A stretch of 64,000 nt of DNA from an uncultured Lachnospiraceae bacterium. GTDB taxonomy: Bacteria; Bacillota; Clostridia; Lachnospirales; Lachnospiraceae. Under the pieces are notes generated by a model. It made no database searches and had not been told where the DNA came from. It was given only the letters and a program-made list of their open reading frames with translations. The stretch spans positions 1 through 64,000 of the forward strand of contig CAMNFR010000006.1 in NCBI GenBank assembly GCA_946537305.1, given 5' to 3'. Shown here piece by piece: positions 44,095-53,262 of the stretch. A program made the translations under genes and the position numbers. Position 1 is the first letter of the stretch. Each line of letters starts with the position of its first letter.

Positions 44095-46905
44095 ATGTAC
44101 GACAAGCTGTTTGAAAAAGGGAAGATCGGCAATGTGGAGATCAAGAACCGTTTGGTCATGACTCCCATGGGCACCAATCTGGCGGAGCTGGACGGAACGC
44201 CCGGCCCGGCCATGCTGGCTTATTTTGAGGCCAGGGCCATCGGTGGGTGCGGACTGATCATGCCGGAAATCTGCCGGGTGAATGAAAAGACCGGCGCCGG
44301 CATGCTGCGTCAGCTGGCAGCGACCAGCGACAGGCATATTCCTGGCCTTGCCAAGCTGGCGGCCACCGTGCACAAACACGGCGCCAAGATCTTTATCCAG
44401 CTGCACCATCCGGGCCGTGAGGGCGTTTCTTCCCTGATTGGCGGACAGCCCTGCGTATCGGCATCGGACCGCGTATGTCAGGTGTCTCAGCAGGCGACCC
44501 GTCCCATGACGCTGGATGAGATTCACGAACTGGTCGGACAGTTCGGCGATGCGGCGCTTCGCTGTAAGAAGGCCGGCATCGACGGCGTAGAACTGCACTG
44601 CGCACACGGCTATCTGCTGCAGCAGTTCCTTTCTCCGTACACAAATAAGAGAACGGATGAATACGGTGGAAGCTTTGAGAACCGGATGCGCATCGTATTG
44701 GAAATCATCGAAGACATCCGCAAGAAATGCGGCCCCGACTATGTGCTGGGCTGCCGTGTGACAGTAGATGAGTTCCTGTCCAATATCGGCGTGACGGAGG
44801 ATTATATCCATATTCAGGATGGTATCCGCATCGTAAAGACGATGGAAGCTGCCGGCATCGATTTCGTGGATGTCAGCTGCGGTCTGTATGAGACCGGTAT
44901 TGTCAGCGTAGAGCCGATTTCCTTCCCTCAGGGCTGGAGAAAAGACTTCATCAAGGCCGTGAAGGATCAGGTGAAAATCCCCGTGATCGCTGTTTCTGCC
45001 ATCCGCGAACCCGCCGTGGCAGAAGCGTTCCTGGAGAACGATATTGTAGATTTCGTAGCCTTCGGCCGTACCTGGCTTGCCGATCCCGAATGGGGCAAGA
45101 AGGTGCAGGAAGGAAGAGAGAACGAACTGAACAAGTGCATCAACTGCCTGCGCTGCTTCGAGACGCTGCTGGGCCTGAACGCTCAGGGCCTGCCGCTGGA
45201 GTGCGCGGTCAATCCCCGGACCTGCAATGAGTATCGTCTGGGCGATCCGGAGCCGGCCCCGGCGGGCAGCAAGGCTGTTGTTGTGGGCGGAGGCCCCGGC
45301 GGTATGGTGGCGGCCAGAGTGCTGGCACAGCGCGGCGTAAAGGTGACGCTGATCGACCGCCAGAACGAACTGGGCGGCACGGTCAATCTGGCCAAGAAGC
45401 CTCCGCTGAAGGAAAGAATGCAGTGGATCGCCGACTACTACGGCGGAGAGCTGCAGCGTCTGGGCGTGGATGTACAGCTGGGCAAGGAAGCGACGGTCGA
45501 GGAAATCGCAGCGCTTGAGCCCGGTGCCGTGGTGCTTGCTACCGGCTCGGTCTCTATCATTCCGAAGTCCATCCCCGGCATCGATGGCGTGAATGTTTTC
45601 ACTATCGAGCAGGTGCTGAACGGCAAGGTGAATCTTGCCGGCAAGAACGTTGCCATGATCGGCGCAGGCCTGACCGGTCTGGAGACCGGAGAGTTCCTGG
45701 GCGCGAAGGGCTGCAAGATCACCTTTGTGGATATGCTGAAGCAGGCCGGCACCAATGCCTACAAGACCAACGTTGCGGATATTATGTCCCGCCTGAAGAA
45801 GATGGATATCACCTGGGAGCTGGGACACCTTCTGAAGGAAATCACCGCCGACGGTGTGGTGGTCACGAACGTGGATACGCAGGAAGACAAGAAGATTACT
45901 GCGGATGCGGTGGTTCTGTCCCTCGGCTTCCGTCCGGATCAGAGCCTGAAGGCCGGTCTGGAGGAGAAGGGCATCCCGGTCTATCCGGTCGGCTCCGCGG
46001 TACAGGATGGCGTGATCGCACCTGCCACGCACGGTGCCTACGAGCTTGGGCTGAAACTCTTTAAGAAACCGGAGCCCAGCTTTGTGATCAGCAAGGAAGA
46101 GATGGGCAACTTTGCGAAAATCTCGGATATGCGCGGACAGGAAGGCATTTACCTTGCCTATCTGACCCAGCCTGAAGCTATCCGCAAGATTCTGCCCGCT
46201 CCGCTGGAGCCGTTCTCGATTCCTGTAGTCACACTGTCTGTCTGCCATATTAAGAATCCGACCTTCGCTGACAACTATTACGAGACCATCCTGGGCGTAT
46301 ACTGCACCTACAAGGGGCAGCTCGGCATGTATCCCATCAGCCTGCTGCTGGGCGGCCAGGGTCAGGAAATGGCCACACAGCTGGGACGCGATAATTCCGC
46401 CATCCCGAAGAAGCTGGATGCCGAATTTGTGATCCGCAAGAATGACGGCAAAGTCAGCGTGGGCGTAGTCCGCCGCGGCGCGCAGATCGTAAATGTAGAG
46501 ATGACGCTTGGTGCCTACAACCATCCGATGACTCATATGCTGTATCAGGCGCCGGCGGCCGGAAAGAAGACCGCAGGCAGCGGATACTACTTCCACTTTG
46601 ACCGTCTGCCGGATGAGAACGGTAAATGGCAGTTCACTAACACGGCTCTGATCCGCAATGTTGTGAATTACACCTATGATTCGTGGACACCCGGTACGGT
46701 TACCAAACTGGAACTGAATTCCAGCCTGGATGATCCTTGGGGCTGCCTGCCGATCAATACGATCGTCGGCGGAGCTTATGCGGAGAACAATCTGCTGATC
46801 ACCTCCCTGCAGTATCTGGAGGCAGTGGATCCCGAGAAGCTGATGCCGATGATCCTGCCGGCATGGTATGACCGCACTACCTTTATGGAGACCGGAAGAA
46901 AGTAA
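44095..46905 (+). CDS. Old-yellow-enzyme-type flavin oxidoreductase fused to an ADC-fold domain
   Basis: The 936-residue product has four parts. Residues 1-340 form an FMN barrel of the NADH:flavin oxidoreductase/2,4-dienoyl-CoA reductase class (LFEKGKIGNVEIKNRLVM, QLHHPGREG). A [4Fe-4S] motif CINCLRC plus a later Cys sits at 348-368. Residues 390-650 bind FAD/NAD (VVVGGGPGGMVAARVLA). Residues about 661-936 resemble acetoacetate decarboxylase (LGRDNSAIPKKLDAEF, with Lys772-Lys773 at the Schiff-base pair). Relatives of the first part reduce enoyl-CoA, bile-acid or steroid double bonds. The fusion implies a reduced beta-keto or ene-acid substrate, unidentified. Followed by an SDR. Confidence 0.85.
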   Translation: MYDKLFEKGKIGNVEIKNRLVMTPMGTNLAELDGTPGPAMLAYFEARAIGGCGLIMPEICRVNEKTGAGMLRQLAATSDRHIPGLAKLAATVHKHGAKIFIQLHHPGREGVSSLIGGQPCVSASDRVCQVSQQATRPMTLDEIHELVGQFGDAALRCKKAGIDGVELHCAHGYLLQQFLSPYTNKRTDEYGGSFENRMRIVLEIIEDIRKKCGPDYVLGCRVTVDEFLSNIGVTEDYIHIQDGIRIVKTMEAAGIDFVDVSCGLYETGIVSVEPISFPQGWRKDFIKAVKDQVKIPVIAVSAIREPAVAEAFLENDIVDFVAFGRTWLADPEWGKKVQEGRENELNKCINCLRCFETLLGLNAQGLPLECAVNPRTCNEYRLGDPEPAPAGSKAVVVGGGPGGMVAARVLAQRGVKVTLIDRQNELGGTVNLAKKPPLKERMQWIADYYGGELQRLGVDVQLGKEATVEEIAALEPGAVVLATGSVSIIPKSIPGIDGVNVFTIEQVLNGKVNLAGKNVAMIGAGLTGLETGEFLGAKGCKITFVDMLKQAGTNAYKTNVADIMSRLKKMDITWELGHLLKEITADGVVVTNVDTQEDKKITADAVVLSLGFRPDQSLKAGLEEKGIPVYPVGSAVQDGVIAPATHGAYELGLKLFKKPEPSFVISKEEMGNFAKISDMRGQEGIYLAYLTQPEAIRKILPAPLEPFSIPVVTLSVCHIKNPTFADNYYETILGVYCTYKGQLGMYPISLLLGGQGQEMATQLGRDNSAIPKKLDAEFVIRKNDGKVSVGVVRRGAQIVNVEMTLGAYNHPMTHMLYQAPAAGKKTAGSGYYFHFDRLPDENGKWQFTNTALIRNVVNYTYDSWTPGTVTKLELNSSLDDPWGCLPINTIVGGAYAENNLLITSLQYLEAVDPEKLMPMILPAWYDRTTFMETGRK

Positions 46906-46971
46906 TATGATTGTTATCCGGGGCAGGGGATTCCCTGCTCCGGAAGGATATAGCTCTAAGGAGGTATAGAA

Positions 46972-47850
46972 ATGAAGGATTTTCAGGGGAGAGTAGCATT
47001 GATCACAGGTGCAGCCTATGGCTTTGGTAAGGAATTCGTAAAGCAGGCGGCGCAGCGCGGCATGAAGATCGCAGCCGTGGATATCATGGGCGAGGAACTG
47101 GAAAAAGTCGTTCCCATGGCAAAGGAACTCGGCGCAGAGGATATCTTTACCATTACTGCGGATGTCGGTATTTACGAGGAGACCGAGAAGGTCGTGGCGG
47201 CAGTTATGGAAAAATACGGCCAGATCGATCTGCTGATGAACAACGCCGGTGTTGCTGTCCCCGGCAATGGCATCAACCTGCCGCTGCGCGACTGGGAATG
47301 GATCGTTCAGACCAACCTGATGTCCCATATCTATTTTATGCGCCAGGTGATTCCGATCATGCTGAAGCAGGGAACGCACTGCAATATTATGAATACCTGC
47401 TCCGTGGCCGGTGTCCTGAACTTTGTTGGCATGGTGCCTTATTACACCACCAAGCACGCGGCGGTTGCGCTGGCAGAATCTACCAACTATGAGCTGCAGG
47501 CTATGGGCGCAGATATCGCCATGGGCGTCTTCTGCCCCGGCTATGTGCAGACCAACCTGGACCACTCCGAGTGGTACCGTCCCGAGCGGTATAAGGATCC
47601 CACCGATCCTTATTATTCCAGCGAGGAATTCGCAAAAGGCCAGGCGGAAGCCAAGCACGTCATCGAGACCGGTTATCCGCTGGAGGGCTTTGGCGCGAAG
47701 GTGTTTGCCGCCATCGAAGAGGATCAGTTCTATGTGCTCACGCATGAGATCTATGACGGCATGATCCAGCTGCAGACCATGGAAAAGGTCAAGAGGACCA
47801 ACCCGAACCTGGGACAGCTGCTGGCAGCGATCAAGGCCGGAAAGAAGTAA
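46972..47850 (+). CDS. Short-chain dehydrogenase/reductase
   Basis: The 292-residue classical SDR has the cofactor motif TGAAYGFG (12-19), NNAG (90-93), catalytic Ser144, Tyr157 and Lys161 (YYTTK). Asp37 at the end of the second strand suggests NAD over NADP. AAGGAGG precedes ATG 46972. It is 66 bases after the flavin oxidoreductase-ADC fusion and ends at a terminator, so the two form an operon and probably act on the same hydroxy/keto/ene substrate. Hydroxysteroid dehydrogenases belong to this family, but the substrate cannot be read here. Confidence 0.9.
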   Translation: MKDFQGRVALITGAAYGFGKEFVKQAAQRGMKIAAVDIMGEELEKVVPMAKELGAEDIFTITADVGIYEETEKVVAAVMEKYGQIDLLMNNAGVAVPGNGINLPLRDWEWIVQTNLMSHIYFMRQVIPIMLKQGTHCNIMNTCSVAGVLNFVGMVPYYTTKHAAVALAESTNYELQAMGADIAMGVFCPGYVQTNLDHSEWYRPERYKDPTDPYYSSEEFAKGQAEAKHVIETGYPLEGFGAKVFAAIEEDQFYVLTHEIYDGMIQLQTMEKVKRTNPNLGQLLAAIKAGKK

Positions 47851-47884
47851 ACAACATTTAATAACATACATTTCGGAACAAAAG

Positions 47885-47921
47885 ACCCGGGGAGAGAATA
47901 ATGCCTCCCCGGGTTTTTTTT
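47885..47921 (+). terminator. Terminator of the oxidoreductase-SDR operon
   Basis: ACCCGGGGAG (47885-47894) pairs with CTCCCCGGGT (47905-47914), followed by eight T. Confidence 0.93.
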
Positions 47922-47952
47922 GACTATGATAATAGAGCATCATTATTTCCAC

Positions 47953-47981
47953 TTGTAAGAGAATATAATTCGTAGTATAAT
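47953..47981 (+). promoter_or_regulatory. Promoter of the Opp operon
   Basis: TTGTAA (47953-47958), 17 bases, TATAAT (47976-47981). It leaves an untranslated leader of about 125 bases before the binding-protein gene. Confidence 0.75.
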
Positions 47982-48114
47982 GACATTACTTTTTGATGGT
48001 TTACAGTGCAAAAGCGTTTCGACGCCGGCAGATGACTGTGTAAAAAAACAGGCAGGCTCCGGAGCCGGGACGGGTGTACGGCCCGAAAAGGAATGAAAGG
48101 AGGCTTGGTTAAAA

Positions 48115-50397
48115 ATGACCAACAAATGGAGAAAGGCACTGGCGTTGATGCTGGCGCTGGCAATGGCTGCTTCCATGGCTGCCTGCGGCAGCTTTGATGG
48201 CGGCAGCGCGTCTACCACCGCTGCGGCGGAGGCGGAGACAGAGGCAGCCGCTGAGGAAGCGGGTGAGACTGAAGAGGGCGAAGAACCCGCGGAAGAAGCC
48301 ACTGAGGGCGAGGAAGCCGCAGCGGCTGATGTCGATCCCAACACCAAAGCGGCAGATTATTACACAGCGGACAGCATTGATATGGAATCCTGGTCCGCAG
48401 AGGTTGAGGCCCTGTATGATGAAAATCTGGGCCAGTTTTCTGATATGATCGCGGACGCGGTCGCCAGCGAGAATGTTTCCGAGCGTTTCGCCAAGCTGGC
48501 ACTGGCGGAAGCCAACATGCTGGAGCAGGCACTGATGGTGCCAACCACCTCTCAGGGCGGAAACTATGCGCTCTCTGCTGTGGTCCCTTATTCTGTATCC
48601 CCTCAGCTTTGGGGCAATGATGCTTATCGTCTTTCTTCTGTTATGGTCTGCACAGACCTGATCAAGGGCGAGGATATCGAAGCTCTGCGCGCTTACTGGA
48701 GAGAGCATCACGGAGACGGTACCTACCGTGATTATGCCCGTCAGTATCTGACCGACAAGGGCTATGAGTTCAAGGACACCTACAACAAGGCGTTCGATAC
48801 CTTCCCGCAGACCTTTGATGCTATGAATACCTATCGTCAGGCCGATACCGAAGCGCTGGTGAACACCTTCGATGGCCTGCTGCGCTATGACTCAGAGAAC
48901 GAACTGAAGCCTGCACTGGCAGAATCCTATGATGTCAGCGAGGATGGCTGTGTATATACCTTCCATCTGCGCCAGGGCGTAAAGTGGGTTGATTCTCAGG
49001 GCCGTGAGATCGGCGAGATGAAGGCTGATGACTTTGTGGCCGGTCTGCAGCACGTACTGGATGCCCAGGGCGGACTGGAATACCTGGTGGGCGATGCCGC
49101 TGCCGGTATCGTGAACGCGGATGATTATGTGGCCGGCACCGTGACGGACTTCAACGAAGTCGGTATCAAGGCAGTGGACGACTACACCCTGGAGTTCACC
49201 CTGACCAATCCTCGTCACTACTTTGTGACCCTGCTTGGCTACAGCGTGATCATGCCGATGAGCCGCAGCTACTATGAGTCTCAGGGCGGTAAGTTTGGTG
49301 CGGAGTACAATCCGGAAGATCCGGCTTACACCTATGGTTCCGACCAGGATCACATTGCCTACATTGGACCGTACCTGATCACCAATGCCACCGCCGAGAA
49401 CACCATTGTTTTCCAGGCGAACCCTACCTATTATGATGCTGAAAACGTGGAAGTGAAGACCATCACCTGGCTGTACAACGATGGTTCCGATTCCCTGAAG
49501 CAGTACAACGATATCAAGTCCAAGACCATCGACGGCGGCGGCCTGAATGCCGAGGCAGTGGAATCCGCCAAGTCCGACGGCCTGTTCGACGACTACAGCT
49601 ATGTGTCCAGCACCGATGCCACCTCTTACATGGGCTTCTTCAACCTGGACCGTTACGGCTATTCCAACTTTAACGACAACAGCGTAGGTATCTCTGATCA
49701 TACCGTGGAGAGCGCGGACCGCGCCAGAGCGGCTATCCAGAACCTGCACTTCCGCCGTGCCTTCATCGCTGCCTTCGACCGCGGTGCCTACAATGCACAG
49801 TCTGTCGGTGAGGAGCTGAAGGACACCAGCCTGATCAACACCTATGTTCCCGGTAACTTTGTGCGCCTGGAAGAGGATGTTACCATTGACGGCACCACCT
49901 ATGCCGCAGGCACCTATTACGGCGATATTATTCAGCAGCAGCTGGATAAGGACGGCGTACAGGTAAAGGTATGGGATGCTGAGAATCAGACCAGCGCCGG
50001 TTTCGACGGCTGGTACAATCCTGAATATGCAGCTTCTGAGCTGGAGATCGCTATCGAAGAGCTGGCGGCCGAAGGCATTGAAGTAAGCGCAGAGAATCCC
50101 ATCATCGTGGAGCGCTGCTACTACTCCGGAAGTGATCCGAACACCAACGCTGCGAACGCCATGAAGCAGTCCATCGAGACCGTCACCGAAGGCAAGATCA
50201 AGGTGAACCTGATCGCCATCGAGGACATGATGGAGTACTACAACGCCGGTTACTATCCGGATTATGGTTATGAGTTCAACGCAGATATCACTCTGATGAG
50301 CGGATGGGGCCCTGACTACGGCGATCCGCTGACCTATCTGTCCACCATGGATGCCTACGGAGATGCTTCCATGATGAGAAGTCTCGGTCTGAACTAA
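48115..50397 (+). CDS. oppA-like: Oligopeptide-binding lipoprotein (OppA-like, large)
   Basis: A lipoprotein signal (MTNKWRKALALMLALAMAAS) with lipobox MAAC leads into an acidic Ala/Glu linker and a family 5 peptide-binding fold (NTFDGLLRYDSENELKPALA, VYTFHLRQGVKWVDSQGREI). At 760 residues it is longer than the usual 540 or so. The extra length includes an added N-terminal part (about residues 80-235) before the canonical start. AAAGGAGG precedes ATG 48115. It delivers peptides to the OppB/OppC channel downstream. A hairpin (50425-50448) after the gene probably lowers downstream expression. Confidence 0.92.
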   Translation: MTNKWRKALALMLALAMAASMAACGSFDGGSASTTAAAEAETEAAAEEAGETEEGEEPAEEATEGEEAAAADVDPNTKAADYYTADSIDMESWSAEVEALYDENLGQFSDMIADAVASENVSERFAKLALAEANMLEQALMVPTTSQGGNYALSAVVPYSVSPQLWGNDAYRLSSVMVCTDLIKGEDIEALRAYWREHHGDGTYRDYARQYLTDKGYEFKDTYNKAFDTFPQTFDAMNTYRQADTEALVNTFDGLLRYDSENELKPALAESYDVSEDGCVYTFHLRQGVKWVDSQGREIGEMKADDFVAGLQHVLDAQGGLEYLVGDAAAGIVNADDYVAGTVTDFNEVGIKAVDDYTLEFTLTNPRHYFVTLLGYSVIMPMSRSYYESQGGKFGAEYNPEDPAYTYGSDQDHIAYIGPYLITNATAENTIVFQANPTYYDAENVEVKTITWLYNDGSDSLKQYNDIKSKTIDGGGLNAEAVESAKSDGLFDDYSYVSSTDATSYMGFFNLDRYGYSNFNDNSVGISDHTVESADRARAAIQNLHFRRAFIAAFDRGAYNAQSVGEELKDTSLINTYVPGNFVRLEEDVTIDGTTYAAGTYYGDIIQQQLDKDGVQVKVWDAENQTSAGFDGWYNPEYAASELEIAIEELAAEGIEVSAENPIIVERCYYSGSDPNTNAANAMKQSIETVTEGKIKVNLIAIEDMMEYYNAGYYPDYGYEFNADITLMSGWGPDYGDPLTYLSTMDAYGDASMMRSLGLN

Positions 50398-50424
50398 GCG
50401 ATTCCATAGGAAATGTGATGTGAG

Positions 50425-50450
50425 GAGAGCGGGCTTTTGCCCGCTCTCTT
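50425..50450 (+). terminator. Attenuating hairpin after oppA
   Basis: GAGAGCGGGC, TTTT loop, GCCCGCTCTC (50425-50448) and only TT after it. A partial terminator inside the operon, setting binding-protein excess. Confidence 0.7.
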
Positions 50451-50518
50451 GCGAGACTTCATCTTGACCGGCGAAGACTCCGGACAGGATAAATCAGACG
50501 ACAGAAAGGATCATCTCT

Positions 50519-52090
50519 ATGGAAAAATATTTGCTGCGCCGCGTGCTGCATGGAATTATTTCAGTGATTGTGGTCGTGATGCTTGTCATGATCCTGATCT
50601 ATTCCATGCTGAACAGAAATCTGGTCTTCGCGGCGGATTCAACCTTCTCAAAACTTCAGAATAACCAAAAGACGGTATATAAATACCGCAAATGGCAGGA
50701 GTACGGCTATCTGTACTATGCGACTTATGCGGATTTTGTTAGCGGAATGATCCGTACCGGAGAGCTGACGGAAGAAGAGCGCTCTGAGGCCAATGCCCTC
50801 GGCGTAAAACCGGAAAAAGACAGCGATCTGGTGGCGGAGTGCGTGGAGAAATTTACACAGACCTATGAGAGCCAGGGGTACCATGTGGTGCGTCTGGATG
50901 CTGTCATGGCCAACAGAAGAAAGCAGGCCACCGGCGGACAGCAGCAGCTCTTCGCGTATAAAGACAGACCGCTTTTCAACCGCCTGATCTCCTACATTAC
51001 CGGACTGTTTACGGTAGATACGACCCATGCGATCGAAGGAGAGCTGGTGGGAGAGCGCGGACTTACATTCACTCTTCATGACCCGGTCTATGGCGGGAAG
51101 TTCTCCCCGGCCATCATAGGCAACGGGACCAAGCATAAATATCTTCTTTACTTCGACAATAAGTTTCCTTTTATCCATCAGAATCTGTTCAAGATCAACC
51201 TGGGCGTTTCCTATACGGTCAACGCCGGCGTGGATGTGTGGGATACCATGACGAAGCCGCAAGGCTCCTATGTGACCTCCATGATCACATTCCCCACAGG
51301 ACTGACGGAAATGAGCGCGGACGATCTGCACTCTGCCGTATATGTTCCCGGCTCCCGCGAGAGCAGCCAGGTATTTATGGACCGCTTTACGGATGATTAC
51401 ACGGGCGTTGCCACGGTCAAGAGCGGACGGTCCAAGATGGGCTATTCCTTTGTGATCGGCATTCTGGCGGTGCTTCTTTCCTATGTGATCGGCGTTCCCA
51501 TGGGTATTGCCATGGCCCGGAAAAAGGATAAGTGGCTGGATAAAGCAGGAACTATCTATATTATCTTTATTATTGCAGTGCCTTCGCTGGCCTACATTTT
51601 CCTGTTCAGGGCCATCGGCGGAAAGGCGGGACTTCCTATGACCTTCAACATGGAGTCCGCGAGCAAATTGATGTATGTACTGCCCATCATATCGCTGGCA
51701 CTTCCATCCATCGGAAACCTGATGAAATGGCTGCGCCGGTATATGATCGATCAGATGAATTCCGATTACGTAAAATTCGCCAGATCCGGCGGACTTTCGG
51801 AGCGGGAGATTTTCAGCAAGCATATCTTTAAGAACGCGGTGATTCCGCTGGTGCACGGTATTCCCGCCAGCGTGCTGGGAGCCATGGTCGGCGCCATTAT
51901 TACGGAGCGGGTTTATGTGGTGCCCGGCGCCGGCAACATGCTGACAACGGCCATCAACCGGTATGACAACGGCGCCATTGTTGGCGTGACCCTGTTCTAC
52001 GCGGTGCTCTCTGTTGTTTCCATTATTCTGGGCGACGTGCTGATGTCCATGGTAGATCCCCGGATCTCCTTCTCCTCGAAAGACAGGTGA
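50519..52090 (+). CDS. oppB-like: Oligopeptide permease OppB with enlarged extracytoplasmic domain
   Basis: The 523-residue permease has its first membrane segment at about residues 8-30. A segment of some 270 residues predicted to be outside follows, then the usual five C-terminal segments starting at YSFVIGILAVLLSYVIGV. The EAA loop (YVKFARSGGLSEREIFSKHI) is intact. Normal OppB is near 310 residues, so about 200 are extra, all between segments 1 and 2. The stop overlaps the oppC start. The outer domain may dock the oversized binding protein; this is inference. Confidence 0.88.
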   Translation: MEKYLLRRVLHGIISVIVVVMLVMILIYSMLNRNLVFAADSTFSKLQNNQKTVYKYRKWQEYGYLYYATYADFVSGMIRTGELTEEERSEANALGVKPEKDSDLVAECVEKFTQTYESQGYHVVRLDAVMANRRKQATGGQQQLFAYKDRPLFNRLISYITGLFTVDTTHAIEGELVGERGLTFTLHDPVYGGKFSPAIIGNGTKHKYLLYFDNKFPFIHQNLFKINLGVSYTVNAGVDVWDTMTKPQGSYVTSMITFPTGLTEMSADDLHSAVYVPGSRESSQVFMDRFTDDYTGVATVKSGRSKMGYSFVIGILAVLLSYVIGVPMGIAMARKKDKWLDKAGTIYIIFIIAVPSLAYIFLFRAIGGKAGLPMTFNMESASKLMYVLPIISLALPSIGNLMKWLRRYMIDQMNSDYVKFARSGGLSEREIFSKHIFKNAVIPLVHGIPASVLGAMVGAIITERVYVVPGAGNMLTTAINRYDNGAIVGVTLFYAVLSVVSIILGDVLMSMVDPRISFSSKDR

Positions 52091-53082
52091 TGCAGATGGA
52101 AGAGAAGAAAAATATTACATTCCAGAGCGAGGCAGCCGGTCTCTCGGACGAAGAACTGTTTTCCCGTGTGGATCACAGTGACCTGGAGTCCGAAAAGATC
52201 ACGGCGCCCCGGTATTCCTACTGGAAATCCGTTTTCCGCGTGTTTTTCAAGAATAAAGTAAACATTGTTTTCCTGGCCATCCTCGGCTTTATCATTTTCT
52301 TCAGTTACATCTACCCGCAGATCGCCGGGTATGACCGCTTTGGAAATCTGCTGGATGCCAGTGCCAAGCATCTTTCGCCGTCCAAGGCCATTGCCAAGTT
52401 TGGCTTCAGCCTGCGGAATATCCTGGGCCGCGGTGCCTCCGGACAGTCCACCTGGGACGCCATCTGGTACGGATCCCGTATCTCCATTTCGCTGGCACTG
52501 ATCTGCGCGGCCATCAACATGACCGTGGGCGTGCTGGTCGGCGCCGTGTGGGGCTTCTCCAAACGGCTGGATATGTTCATGACAGAGGTCTACAACATCA
52601 TCACTAACGTTCCGTATATTCTGGTGATTGCTGTGATGATCCTGATCTTTTCGCCTACCTTCTGGACACTGGTGTTTGCCATGACCATCACGGGATGGTT
52701 GGCCATTGCCTACTTTATCCGCACACAGGTCATCATTATCCGTGACCGGGAATACAATCTGGCGTCCCGCTGTCTGGGAACGCCCATCACACGGATCGCC
52801 ACCCGCAACGTGCTGCCGTTCATGACCTCCGTCATCGTAACACTGGCGGCGGTAGAGATCCCCTCCTACATCAGCTACGAAGTGTTCCTGGCCTATATCG
52901 GAATGGCCATGTCCGACCGCTCCCTGGGACGTATGATCTACGACGCAGAAAGCTCCATGCTCACCCCCGGCTGGGGATTCGAATTCTGGAGCCCCGTGGT
53001 CATCGCATCCATCATAACGGTGGCCCTCTATGTCACCGGCCAGAACCTCGGCGACGCCAGCGACCCGAGAACACACATGTGA
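52090..53082 (+). CDS. oppC-like: Oligopeptide permease OppC
   Basis: ATG 52090 overlaps the oppB TGA (TGATG), giving 330 residues; GTG 52087 and ATG 52096 are alternatives. It has a cytoplasmic N-terminus, six membrane segments and the EAA loop (NLASRCLGTPITRIATRNVL). Proteins of this class pair with OppB. The C-terminus (NLGDASDPRTHM) is canonical. The stop codon lies inside the left arm of the outer stem of the element at 53076-53241. Confidence 0.9.
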   Translation: MQMEEKKNITFQSEAAGLSDEELFSRVDHSDLESEKITAPRYSYWKSVFRVFFKNKVNIVFLAILGFIIFFSYIYPQIAGYDRFGNLLDASAKHLSPSKAIAKFGFSLRNILGRGASGQSTWDAIWYGSRISISLALICAAINMTVGVLVGAVWGFSKRLDMFMTEVYNIITNVPYILVIAVMILIFSPTFWTLVFAMTITGWLAIAYFIRTQVIIIRDREYNLASRCLGTPITRIATRNVLPFMTSVIVTLAAVEIPSYISYEVFLAYIGMAMSDRSLGRMIYDAESSMLTPGWGFEFWSPVVIASIITVALYVTGQNLGDASDPRTHM

Positions 53083-53241
53083 TGCCCAAGGGTCGCGAAG
53101 TCGTGGAAAATATGCTTGCATATTTTTCCATGACCTTGCGACCCGCCGAAAACATGAGCATGTAGCGGCAAAGCCGCGGAATGCGAATGTTTTCAGGATT
53201 GCGGGAGCACGAAGTGCGGAGCAATCCGTGTGCATCACATG
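53076..53241 (+). other. Four-stem structured element between oppC and oppD
   Basis: An outer 10-bp stem, CATGTGATGC (53076-53085) with GCATCACATG (53232-53241), encloses three hairpins. Hairpin 1 (53090-53144) pairs about 26 bases per arm with few mismatches. Hairpin 2 (53148-53194) pairs GAAAACAT/ATGTTTTC and GCGGC/GCCGC. Hairpin 3 (53196-53227) pairs GGATTGC/GCAATCC and GCAC/GTGC. It fills almost the whole 180-base gap and overlaps the oppC stop. It could be a structured cis-RNA, a processing site or a miniature mobile element. Confidence 0.75.
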
Positions 53242-53262
53242 AGTACATGAAAGGACTTATTA

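Noticed and set aside
44068..47952. A 1294-codon open frame on the minus strand opposite the flavin oxidoreductase and SDR genes
   Set aside because: It is the mirror of strongly biased GC-rich codons on the plus strand; it has no family features, and real genes with motifs and ribosome sites lie opposite. The same applies to long antisense frames at about 5078-7882, 12940-15069, 38809-41484 and 54136-56157.
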